A stretch of 5,748 bases of DNA from Paracoccaceae bacterium (GTDB lineage: Bacteria; Pseudomonadota; Alphaproteobacteria; Rhodobacterales; Rhodobacteraceae), in the NCBI GenBank assembly GCA_007134805.1, contig SLKB01000036.1, positions 1 through 5,748 on the forward strand. Reading direction: 5' to 3'. Positions 1-5,401 of this stretch are shown piece by piece. The notes under the pieces were generated by a model. The model saw only the letters and a list, made by a program, of their open reading frames with translations. It was not told where the DNA came from and made no database searches. Both the position numbers and the translations under genes were made by a program. The stretch's first letter is position 1. Every line of letters starts with the position of its first letter.

Positions 1-956
1 CCGTGACGGCCGCAACGATCAAGGCCAATGGCTATGGTCTGGGCGCAGGCCATGTCGCCCATGCCCTCGCACGCGCGGGCGCACGGCAGTTCTTCGTCGC
101 GATCGCCGAAGAGGGCACCGCCGTGCGCGCGGCAATCGGGCCGTCCTTGCCGATCTATGTCTATGGCGGCCATATGGAGGGGGACGCGCGGCTGATACGC
201 GAGGCGGCACTGACGCCGATGCTCAACTCCATCGAGCAGCTGACCCGCCATGTCGAGTCCCTGCCCGGCCACCTGTTCGGGATCCAGCTTGATACCGGCA
301 TGAACCGCCTTGGCATGGAGTTCGACGAATGGGAGGCCGTCGCCCCTATCGTCCTGGACCAGAGCCCGGCGCTCGTGATGTCGCATCTCGCCTGCGCCGA
401 TGAGCCGGAGCATCCGATGAATGCCTGGCAACTGGCCGAGTTCCGGCGGCTGACCGACGGGATCGGGGTGAAACGCTCGCTCGGGGCGACGGGCGGGGTG
501 CTGCTGGGGCAGGAGTATCATTTCGACATGACGCGCCCCGGGATCGGGCTTTACGGCGGGCGCCCCTTCACCAAGGCGCGGCCCGTGGTGCACCTGTCAT
601 TGCCGGTGATCCAGACCCGCTTTGTCGCCGCCGGCGAGACTGTGGGCTATGGCAACACCTTCACGGCCCCGCAGGACATGCGAGTGGCGACCGTCTCGGC
701 GGGCTATGCGGACGGGATCCATCGCGCGCTGTCGAACAAGGCCACGCTCTGGCATGGCGATCTGCCCTGCCCGCTCGTGGGTCGCGTGTCGATGGACTTG
801 CTCACCATCGATATCAGCGCGGTCGCGGAAACGCCAGAGAGGCTCGATCTTCTGGGGCCGCATCAGGGGGTCGATGACATCGCCGATCTGCTTGACACGA
901 TCGGCTATGAGATCCTGACCGGTCTCGGCCATCGCTACGCGCGGAAATATACCTGA
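1..956 (+). CDS. alr: Alanine racemase, 5'-truncated by the window edge
   Basis: PLP-dependent racemase interconverting L- and D-alanine in the cytoplasm, supplying D-alanine for peptidoglycan. The frame is already open at the first base, so the GTG at position 3 is probably an internal codon. Counting from it, 317 residues are visible. Lys7, in IKANGYGLG, matches the PLP-binding lysine (residue 39 in the Geobacillus enzyme), so roughly 30 N-terminal residues lie outside the window. The second catalytic base is Tyr235 in GYADG. The substrate-site stretch LDTGMNRLG (96-104), GRVSMD (260-265) and the C-terminal [12 protein letters not shown] are family hallmarks. Gln95 sits where the Geobacillus enzyme has a carbamylated lysine, and Thr163 appears where a phosphate-contacting serine usually lies. 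Both are by-eye alignments. The stop is TGA at 954-956, facing the nucleosidase stop 3 bases away. No T-run terminator follows. Identification is firm. Confidence 0.96.
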   Translation, partial: VTAATIKANGYGLGAGHVAHALARAGARQFFVAIAEEGTAVRAAIGPSLPIYVYGGHMEGDARLIREAALTPMLNSIEQLTRHVESLPGHLFGIQLDTGMNRLGMEFDEWEAVAPIVLDQSPALVMSHLACADEPEHPMNAWQLAEFRRLTDGIGVKRSLGATGGVLLGQEYHFDMTRPGIGLYGGRPFTKARPVVHLSLPVIQTRFVAAGETVGYGNTFTAPQDMRVATVSAGYADGIHRALSNKATLWHGDLPCPLVGRVSMDLLTIDISAVAETPERLDLLGPHQGVDDIADLLDTIGYEILTGLGHRYARKYT

Positions 957-959
957 AAA

Positions 960-1616
960 TCAGGGCGCCGCGTCGCGCCGCTCAAGCTTGATCCGACCGC
1001 TGAGGAGCTCGGCGGCCAGCAGATCCACGGCCTCGGCCAGGCGCGCATCGACGATATGCAGATACTCGGTCCAGCTGTGCAGCCCTTCAAGCGGGGCCGC
1101 GCCGTCCGAGATGCCGCGCAGCACCACCAGGGGCAGATCGAAGCGCTGGCAGGCGCGCAGGATCGCGAAGCTTTCCATGTCGACCATATCCTCGGCAATG
1201 CCCGCATAGGCCGCACCAGAGACGATATCGCCCCCGGTCGAGAGGCTCGCCTGGGCCAGTCCCGCGATGCGATGCGGCAGCGCCAGCGTCGCCGGCAGGT
1301 CGAGAAACGGGGTCTCGCCGCGCGCAAAGCCGAGGGGCGAGGCATCCATGTCCCGATAGGCGACCGATGCGGCCTGATAGACACCGCCCTGTTCCAGCCG
1401 CGCCGAGCCAGCAGAGCCGAGCGAGACGACAAGATCGGGCAAGCGACCTGCCGCGCGCATCTCGGCCAGCGTGACTGTTGTGGAAATCGCCCCTTCGACC
1501 GGACCAACCCCGGTGATGACCGGAGTGAAGCGGCGGCGCAGATCCGGGCCGTATTCGGCTTCGGCGGCCATCAGGAACAAAACCTCATAGCCGCCGAGCG
1601 GCGTGGCCGGGCTCAT
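960..1616 (-). CDS. mtnN: 5'-methylthioadenosine/S-adenosylhomocysteine nucleosidase
   Basis: A 218-residue member of the PNP/UDP phosphorylase superfamily. The family hydrolyses the N-glycosidic bond of methylthioadenosine and S-adenosylhomocysteine, releasing adenine. This clears inhibitory by-products of SAM-dependent methylation, polyamine synthesis and acyl-homoserine-lactone synthesis. Motifs: AAEAEYG (17-23) with Glu21 in the place of E. coli Glu12; GVGPVEG (36-42); SLGSAG (65-70), the nucleoside-binding turn; VDMES with Glu148 (ribose-binding glutamate); GISDGA with Asp171 (adenine-binding catalytic aspartate). Length is near the usual 230. The ATG at 1616 was chosen over upstream in-frame starts because it matches the family N-terminus and forms an ATGA overlap with the stop of the stress-protein gene, implying translational coupling. 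Substrate choice is inferred; a futalosine-hydrolase-like role is the main alternative, and the symbol mtnN follows the family. Confidence 0.88.
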   Translation of the reverse strand: MSPATPLGGYEVLFLMAAEAEYGPDLRRRFTPVITGVGPVEGAISTTVTLAEMRAAGRLPDLVVSLGSAGSARLEQGGVYQAASVAYRDMDASPLGFARGETPFLDLPATLALPHRIAGLAQASLSTGGDIVSGAAYAGIAEDMVDMESFAILRACQRFDLPLVVLRGISDGAAPLEGLHSWTEYLHIVDARLAEAVDLLAAELLSGRIKLERRDAAP

Positions 1617-2029
1617 TTCCGTCGCGCGACATGCACGGAGCATTGCGCGCGCCCGACGATCTTGCTCGCCGTCGAGCCCAGCAGCAGCGATTGCGTGCCG
1701 GGCCGATGCGAGGCGACAACGATGCAATCCACCCGCTGCGCGCGCGCATGTTCAAGCACTTCATGCGCCGGATCGCCCTCGGTCACCACGATACTCACAT
1801 CCTGCCCGAGAGGTCCGGCGAGCCGGCCAAGATCGGCCTCGATGGCCCGGCGCAGGTCTTCCTGCCAGCCCTCGGGCATGTAGTTGAGCGCAAAGACCGG
1901 GGCGGGTTCCATCACATGCATCAGAGTGAGGCGCGCATCCGGATCCGCAAGGGCCTTCGCAATCTCGAGCGAGGGGGTAGCGTCATGTTCGGCCTCATAA
2001 GCGACCGTGACGAGGATATTCTTGTACAT
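1613..2029 (-). CDS. Universal stress protein, UspF/UspG-like
   Basis: A 138-residue single-domain UspA-fold protein, the normal size. Usp proteins are small cytoplasmic, usually dimeric, nucleotide-binding factors induced by starvation, anoxia or damage. The start MYKNILVTVAY gives the first beta strand, VDCIVVASHRP (100-110) the fourth, and LLLGSTASKIVGRAQCSVHV (115-134) the nucleotide-binding loop and last strand. ASHRPG followed by LLLGS resembles the E. coli UspF/UspG version rather than the G-x2-G-x9-G[S/T] form of classical ATP-binding Usps, having Ala106 and Arg109 where those have glycines. ATP binding is therefore likely but not certain. The ATG at 2029 is preceded by GGAGG with a 4-base spacer, which decides the start over an upstream in-frame ATG at 2089. 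The stop TGA (1615-1613) overlaps the nucleosidase ATG by 4 bases, so the two form an operon. Its promoter should lie between 2030 and the rpsI terminator, but I see no clear -35/-10. Confidence 0.93.
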   Translation of the reverse strand: MYKNILVTVAYEAEHDATPSLEIAKALADPDARLTLMHVMEPAPVFALNYMPEGWQEDLRRAIEADLGRLAGPLGQDVSIVVTEGDPAHEVLEHARAQRVDCIVVASHRPGTQSLLLGSTASKIVGRAQCSVHVARRK

Positions 2030-2040
2030 GCTGCCTCCGC
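2030..2040 (-). promoter_or_regulatory. Ribosome binding site of the universal stress protein gene
   Basis: GGAGG at 2038-2034 on the minus strand, followed by CAGC and then the ATG. It fixes the start of the stress-protein gene. The same nine bases, GGAGGCAGC, precede the GTG start of the cysteine hydrolase gene at 4065. Confidence 0.85.
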
Positions 2041-2087
2041 TGACTGTGCGGGGCCACTTAATCAAGCCGCGCGGCGAGAGGAAAGCC

Positions 2088-2129
2088 AAAAGCAGATCGC
2101 CCGCACGCGCGAGTGACGCATGCGGGCGA
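2088..2129 (-). terminator. Intrinsic terminator of the rplM-rpsI operon
   Basis: A 13-bp inverted repeat (2097-2109 with 2117-2129, loop 2110-2116) starts 22 bases after the rpsI stop and is followed on the minus strand by TCTGCTTTT. One pair (2106 with 2120) is a G-U wobble in the minus-strand RNA but would be a C-A mismatch in a plus-strand RNA, which fits action on the minus transcript. The T-run is short and interrupted, so termination may be partial and allow read-through into the stress-protein gene 67 bases further on. Confidence 0.75.
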
Positions 2130-2151
2130 CAGGGTCATGCGCGACGACCGA

Positions 2152-2631
2152 TTAGCGCTTCGAGAACTGGAAGCTGCGGCGGGCCTTCGCCTTGCCATAC
2201 TTCTTGCGCTCGACCACGCGGCTGTCGCGTGTCAGGAACCCTGCCGCTTTCAGCGCCCCGCGCAAGGACGGGTCATAAAGCTGCAGCGCCTTCGAGATGC
2301 CATGCTTGACAGCCCCGGCCTGGCCCGAAAGCCCGCCGCCCTTGACGGTCGCATAGACATCGAACTGATCGACGACACCGGCCACCTGGAAGGGCTGGCG
2401 CAGGATCATCTGCAGCACCGGGCGCGCGAAATAGATGTTGATTTCGCGGCCATTGACCGACACCTTGCCCGAGCCCGGCTTGATCCAGACGCGGGCAACC
2501 GCGTCCTTGCGCTTGCCGGTGGCATAGGCGCGGCCCAGCGCATCGCGCACAGGCTCGCGCGCAGGCGCTTCCTCCGCGACTGGGGTGACTGCGGATTTCA
2601 GATCCTCGAGGGTTTTGAGATCTTCGGACAT
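2152..2631 (-). CDS. rpsI: 30S ribosomal protein S9
   Basis: A 159-residue S9 (uS9) of the small ribosomal subunit head. The conserved core starts around residue 35 with [28 protein letters not shown] (96-107) is the family signature, and the basic tail [16 protein letters not shown] ends in Lys158-Arg159, which in known ribosomes reaches the P-site tRNA anticodon. The E. coli protein has 130 residues, so the first ~32 (acidic, rich in Glu and Ala) are an N-terminal extension; I recall this type from alphaproteobacteria. The start ATG at 2631 lies 2 bases after the rplM stop, in the classic rplM-rpsI order, so the two must be co-transcribed. No strong Shine-Dalgarno is visible inside the rplM end (CGCCTGATC precedes the ATG), which fits translation by re-initiation. 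A terminator hairpin follows the TAA. Confidence 0.98.
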   Translation of the reverse strand: MSEDLKTLEDLKSAVTPVAEEAPAREPVRDALGRAYATGKRKDAVARVWIKPGSGKVSVNGREINIYFARPVLQMILRQPFQVAGVVDQFDVYATVKGGGLSGQAGAVKHGISKALQLYDPSLRGALKAAGFLTRDSRVVERKKYGKAKARRSFQFSKR

Positions 2632-2633
2632 GA

Positions 2634-3095
2634 TCAGGCGCTCCGCGTGTTTTTCTTGTTCAGCGATTTGACGTCGAGCACGTCGGGCTGCTGCGCCTCA
2701 TGCGGGTGCTCGGCGCCGGCATAGACGCGCAGATGCGTCATCTGCTGACGCGAGAGCGGGCCGCCGGGCAACATGCGCTTGACGGCCTGCATGACGACAC
2801 GCTCGGGGAACTTGCCCTCGAGGATCTGGCCAGTGGTGCGCGACTTGATCCCGCCCGGGTAGCCCGTGTGCCAGTAATTGGGCTTGTTGCGCTTGTTGCC
2901 TGTCAGTTGCACCTTGTCGGCGTTGATGACGATGACATTGTCGCCCATGTCCATATGAGGAGTAAAGCTTGGCTTGTGCTTGCCGCGCAGGCGCATGGCG
3001 ATGATCGAGGCGAGACGACCCAGCACGACGCCTTCGGCATCGATGAGGATCCATTTCTTCTCGATCTCGGCCGGTTTGGCGGAATAGGTTTTCAT
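2634..3095 (-). CDS. rplM: 50S ribosomal protein L13
   Basis: A 153-residue L13 (uL13), an early-assembly protein of the large ribosomal subunit that binds 23S rRNA. It begins [15 protein letters not shown], then [15 protein letters not shown] (16-30), [18 protein letters not shown] (44-61), [10 protein letters not shown] (73-82), the signature VKRMLP (105-110) with [11 protein letters not shown] (122-132), and ends in a basic [11 protein letters not shown]. It is slightly longer than the 142-residue E. coli protein because of its tail, which I take as normal for alphaproteobacteria. The ATG at 3095 is chosen because the family starts there; the frame stays open upstream to 3224, but that stretch holds the promoter and leader hairpin. 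The Shine-Dalgarno is modest (AGGG, 7 bases before the ATG). rpsI follows after 2 bases. Identification is essentially certain. Confidence 0.98.
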   Translation of the reverse strand: MKTYSAKPAEIEKKWILIDAEGVVLGRLASIIAMRLRGKHKPSFTPHMDMGDNVIVINADKVQLTGNKRNKPNYWHTGYPGGIKSRTTGQILEGKFPERVVMQAVKRMLPGGPLSRQQMTHLRVYAGAEHPHEAQQPDVLDVKSLNKKNTRSA

Positions 3096-3128
3096 GTCGA
3101 GACCCTGAGAGAGAGTGAAAGAACGACT

Positions 3129-3150
3129 GCGCGCGGGCAAACCCGCGCGC
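3129..3150 (-). promoter_or_regulatory. Hairpin in the rplM leader, candidate regulatory RNA
   Basis: A perfect 9-bp G/C stem, GCGCGCGGG with CCCGCGCGC, around a four-base loop (TTTG on the minus strand). It lies about 33 bases before the rplM ATG and only a few bases after the transcription start expected from the candidate promoter. L13 operons in E. coli (repression by L13) and in Bacillus-group bacteria (L13 leader motif) are known to be controlled through their leaders. Whether this hairpin does so is inference. The T-rich run after it (GTTCTTTC) also makes an attenuator conceivable. Confidence 0.5.
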
Positions 3151-3162
3151 TGTGACTGCCGC

Positions 3163-3190
3163 CTTCTACTTGATCCTGCGCGCAGGTCAA
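3163..3190 (-). promoter_or_regulatory. Candidate sigma-70-type promoter of rplM-rpsI
   Basis: On the minus strand, TTGACC (3190-3185) and TAGAAG (3168-3163) are separated by 16 bases, giving a start near 3156 and a leader of about 60 bases before the rplM ATG. The -35 matches the TTGAC core common in alphaproteobacterial housekeeping promoters; the -10 is weaker. An AT-rich block at 3205-3260 could act as an UP element. An inverted repeat (3169-3191) fills the -35 and spacer. Confidence 0.55.
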
Positions 3191-3191
3191 G
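3169..3191. repeat. Near-perfect inverted repeat inside the rplM promoter
   Basis: CTTGA and CCTGCG are matched by CGCAGG and TCAAG with a single extra base on one side, giving 11 paired positions each way with no loop. It covers the candidate -35 element and the whole spacer, which is where a repressor operator would sit. It may also be chance, because TTGAC and CAAG resemble each other. Confidence 0.5.
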
Positions 3192-3230
3192 AGGGCCAGG
3201 CGCTCTAAAGACTTGCAAAATCAAATAGTT

Positions 3231-3252
3231 GTAAAATAGGTATCAATATACC
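3231..3252 (-). terminator. Possible weak terminator after the cysteine hydrolase gene
   Basis: Seven bases after the TAA of the hydrolase gene, the minus strand reads GGTAT, loop ATTG, ATACC, then TATTTTAC. The 5-bp, AT-rich stem is weak, and the surrounding AT-richness may instead serve the rplM promoter as an upstream element. Confidence 0.3.
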
Positions 3253-3258
3253 CCAATT

Positions 3259-4065
3259 TTACCCCTGCCTGCGCGCCTTTTCCATGGCCAGCGCGGCGGC
3301 GCTGTCATGGGGATCACCCAGCGCCGGCGCGCCCACTGGCGACCACACGATCCGGCGATGATCGAAACCGCGGCGCGTGAGCGGCTTGATCACGTCGAAA
3401 TAGGGCGAGAGGTCGAAATCCCGGGGCGTGAAGAGCGAGTGATGCCGGATATGCCAGACTTCCTGCCGCGAATAGGGGTTTCCCTGCGCCTTCGAGGTGC
3501 GCATGTCGGGCAGAATCGGATAGCCAACGGATTGAAAGGCCTGCGCGATCAGCGACGAACAGATCGCCTTGGTGGGATCGCCCGAGCCGAGCGCGAGAAG
3601 CCTGCGGCGAAACCGGATCGGCACGGGCGGCGTGGGCAGGAAGAAGCGCGCAAGATCGATGATGTTGCGCAAATCGTATTCCAGCCCGATCCGGTCGATC
3701 ATGAAGCGCGCGACACGCCGCCTCTCGGCCTCGGACAGGCCAAGCGCGCGACAGATGCGCGTGTTGTGCTGGGCATATTTTCCAAGCGGCACGACATGGC
3801 AGCCGTTTTGCAGCGTCACCTCGACCAGAGCAGCGTCATCATGCCCGGGAACCATGTCGCCCACATAGACCGCCGCATGCGACCAGGTGCTCTGCGAGAG
3901 ATACTTGATCGCTGTCGAGACGCGCGCGCGGCCCTCGACCAACAGCACATCGCCCAGCCGCATGCTGCGCGCCACCTCGTCGAAATCGACCGGCACATAG
4001 GGCTGGAAGCTGGGGCTCTCTGCCTCCAGCCAGGTTGCAAGATAGTGACCGAACAGGGGTCGCAC
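3259..4065 (-). CDS. YiiX/NlpC-P60-like permuted papain-fold cysteine hydrolase ('lipo-like protein')
   Basis: A 268-residue protein that I assign to the circularly permuted NlpC/P60 group (YiiX/YaeF type). Members carry a Cys-His-polar site and are thought to act as amidases or thioesterases on cell-wall peptides or acyl lipids; the substrate here is unknown. Supporting motifs run in the permuted order: LGDVLLVEG (37-45), then SHAAVYVGD with His63, LVEVTLQNG with Glu82, and CSSLIAQAF with Cys169 as the likely nucleophile. The GTG start at 4065 is chosen because AGAGGAGG stands 4 bases before it. The frame is open far upstream, into the SseB-family gene, but that part reads as non-coding. There is no lipobox or clear signal peptide at this start, although RFFLPTPPVPI (140-150) is hydrophobic. 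It lies between the SseB-family gene and rplM on the same strand, probably as its own unit. Confidence 0.8.
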   Translation of the reverse strand: MRPLFGHYLATWLEAESPSFQPYVPVDFDEVARSMRLGDVLLVEGRARVSTAIKYLSQSTWSHAAVYVGDMVPGHDDAALVEVTLQNGCHVVPLGKYAQHNTRICRALGLSEAERRRVARFMIDRIGLEYDLRNIIDLARFFLPTPPVPIRFRRRLLALGSGDPTKAICSSLIAQAFQSVGYPILPDMRTSKAQGNPYSRQEVWHIRHHSLFTPRDFDLSPYFDVIKPLTRRGFDHRRIVWSPVGAPALGDPHDSAAALAMEKARRQG

Positions 4066-4077
4066 GCTGCCTCCTCT
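4066..4077 (-). promoter_or_regulatory. Ribosome binding site deciding the GTG start of the cysteine hydrolase
   Basis: AGAGGAGG (4077-4070 on the minus strand), then CAGC, then GTG. This near-ideal Shine-Dalgarno rules against the earlier in-frame ATGs, none of which has one as good. Confidence 0.8.
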
Positions 4078-4363
4078 CGCGCATGGCATGGTCGCGGCCG
4101 ATCCGGTCAGCATTCGCCTTTTGGGTGAAGAAAGCGTTGCCGCCCCGTTCACGCTCGGATTTTTTGTGCACCCCTGCCGGCCAGGCTGCTGAAAGACTTT
4201 CTCGGACAGGGGGTCAGCGCGACACTGCTCTCTGCAATCGCCTTGACAAGCATGGCACAGAAACTCGGGCGCGACCCACGCCAAGATGGGGCCGCCTGGA
4301 AAGGACCAATTTCCCTCGCGAATGCGGTCAGTGTGCTGCTTTCCGACCTTGGTCAGCAGCCTC
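4078..4363. other. Gap between the SseB-family and hydrolase genes; no gene assigned
   Basis: About 290 bases with no recognised product. It should hold the hydrolase promoter and any terminator for the SseB-family gene, but I find neither with confidence. Frames are open across most of it on both strands. The minus-strand frame contiguous with the hydrolase would encode a Cys-rich stretch (LCHACQGDCREQC). A plus-strand frame would encode LLKDFLGQGVSATLLSAIAL followed by a longer tail. Neither has a supported start or resembles a family I know. A TTGACA at 4243-4248 on the plus strand has no partner -10. Confidence 0.4.
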
Positions 4364-5152
4364 TCAGCGCAGCCGAGGGGGGCGGTCCGGATCGTGCCCG
4401 GGTGCCTGTGGCTCGGGCGCAGCCGCGCGGCGCGGCAGATCGAAGCGCAACCCGACACGCGCGAATTCGGCAGCGCGCCGGTCATCCGAGGCAATGAAGG
4501 TCACGTCGAGCATCCCGGCCTCGATGCCCGAGAAGGTCAGCGCGGCATTCACTGCGCGCGCGAGCGTGGCCTCGGCGCCGGGTGCTGCATTCACGATCGC
4601 CAGCATATGCCCGCGCCGTCCGCCCTCGTATTCGGCGCCGACAAGATAGGCCAGTTCGGCAAGCCCCTCCATCCGCGCAAGGCGTTGATCAAGCGCGGTA
4701 AGCAATTGCTCGGGCAAGCCCCGCGGGGCAGTGAGCGCCTGCGCGCGGGTCTGCAATTCCGAGGGCCGCTCGGCAAGTGTCTGCGCTAGCCAGTCGATGA
4801 TCTCGGGCGGCAGCAGCCGTGCCGAGGGGGCGACCCCGAGGTTCAGGCCCACCCCCAGCGGCCGGTCGCTCGCCGCCAGCATCTCGACCAGGGCCCGGCC
4901 CGGCAGTGCCGCATAGGGTGCCGGCAGGCCCGTGAACTCGGACAGGCGCGATTCCAGGTCGAAGGCCAGAACGATCGGCCCGTCTTCAAGATCGAAGACC
5001 TTGGGCTCGATCTGCACGCCCTCGGCCTCGCGCTCGAGCAGAAGAAAGAGTTCGCCTTCGACCAGCCGCGCATAGTAACTCAGGCGCAGCGTGCCATCCT
5101 CGGGCTCCGCCTCGCTCGCCGCATAGGCCTGATCGAGCAATGTTTCCTGCAT
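4364..5152 (-). CDS. SseB family protein
   Basis: A 262-residue protein with the two-part architecture of the SseB family: an N-terminal SseB domain (about 5-125) and a C-terminal SseB domain (about 135-240). Recognisable stretches are RLSYYARLVEGELFLLLE (23-40), VFDLEDGPIVLAFD (52-65), PYAALPGRALVEML (79-92), VGLNLGVAPSARLLPPEII (101-119), GLPEQLLTALD (145-155), LAYLVGAEYE (168-177) and ALTFSGIEAGMLDVTFI (204-220). The molecular role of chromosomal SseB-family proteins is not established; the name comes from a distant link to Salmonella SseB and should not be read as a secretion function. The last ~20 residues form a Pro/Arg-rich tail. The ATG at 5152 is preferred over the in-frame ATG at 5179: AGGTGG stands just before it, MQETLLDQAYAA fits the family start, and the weak candidate promoter would place 5179 at or before the transcription start. 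It is soluble, with no signal peptide. Confidence 0.87.
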   Translation of the reverse strand: MQETLLDQAYAASEAEPEDGTLRLSYYARLVEGELFLLLEREAEGVQIEPKVFDLEDGPIVLAFDLESRLSEFTGLPAPYAALPGRALVEMLAASDRPLGVGLNLGVAPSARLLPPEIIDWLAQTLAERPSELQTRAQALTAPRGLPEQLLTALDQRLARMEGLAELAYLVGAEYEGGRRGHMLAIVNAAPGAEATLARAVNAALTFSGIEAGMLDVTFIASDDRRAAEFARVGLRFDLPRRAAAPEPQAPGHDPDRPPRLR

Positions 5153-5180
5153 TCCACCTGCCCTGTTCCGCTCGCCCATG

Positions 5181-5208
5181 AGCTAAATCGCACCAGCGGA
5201 CTTGGCAA
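5181..5208 (-). promoter_or_regulatory. Weak candidate promoter of the SseB-family gene
   Basis: On the minus strand, TTGCCA (5208-5203), 16 bases, then TTAGCT (5186-5181). The predicted start near 5175 gives a short leader to the ATG at 5152. Match to consensus is poor, so this is tentative. Confidence 0.3.
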
Positions 5209-5253
5209 GGCCCCGAGCTTTCGCCGCGCGCAGGGAACCAGCACGGCCCGAGT

Positions 5254-5269
5254 CCCGCGACGTCGCGGG
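5254..5269. repeat. Perfect 16-bp palindrome upstream of the SseB-family gene
   Basis: CCCGCGACGTCGCGGG is its own reverse complement with no loop. It lies about 46 bases upstream of the candidate -35. It could be a dimeric regulator site. Palindromes of this base composition also arise more often by chance in GC-rich DNA. Confidence 0.45.
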
Positions 5270-5401
5270 CGGTAACAGCCTGAAGTTGTCCGGCGAAAGA
5301 TAGCGCACCGCTGCGCCGTGTATTTTCCGCGTCCGCGTCCAACTCTGGCCCGATTCAGCTGCGAAGGTCCATGCAAATTGACGAACTGGAGAACCGGGGG
5401 G

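Larger units (their letters stand above)
5153..5401. other. Intergenic region upstream of the SseB-family gene
   Basis: About 250 bases with no convincing gene. It holds a weak candidate promoter for the SseB-family gene (5181-5208, minus strand) and a perfect 16-bp palindrome (5254-5269). If the small + strand gene at 5402 is real, this region is a divergent intergenic spacer and must also hold its promoter, which I cannot identify. Confidence 0.6.

Noticed and set aside
963..980. GC-rich inverted repeat just after the alr stop as a terminator
   Set aside because: The stem is only about 5 bp and no T-run follows on either strand.
1056..1883. Long plus-strand frame opposite the nucleosidase and stress-protein genes
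   Set aside because: It is antisense to two well-supported genes, lacks a Shine-Dalgarno and reads as low-complexity Arg/Ala-rich protein, typical of a shadow frame in GC-rich DNA.
2052..2065. Possible FNR/FixK box upstream of the stress-protein gene
   Set aside because: Only one half-site, TTGAT, is present on the minus strand; the expected ATCAA partner four bases on is TGGCC.
3096..3224. N-terminal extension of L13
   Set aside because: L13 proteins begin at the [15 protein letters not shown] stretch; the upstream sequence holds the promoter and leader hairpin.
3307..4128. 273-codon plus-strand frame opposite the cysteine hydrolase
   Set aside because: The minus-strand frame carries conserved catalytic motifs and a strong ribosome binding site; the plus frame has neither.
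4243..4248. TTGACA resembling a plus-strand -35 element
   Set aside because: No acceptable -10 lies 16-18 bases downstream and no supported plus-strand gene follows.
4066..4494. N-terminal extension of the cysteine hydrolase into the SseB-family gene
   Set aside because: It would overlap the SseB-family coding region and looks non-coding; the GTG at 4065 has a near-ideal ribosome binding site.
4035..4789. Overlapping plus-strand frames opposite the SseB-family gene and the gap
   Set aside because: They run antisense to a recognisable SseB-family protein and have no family resemblance or start signal.
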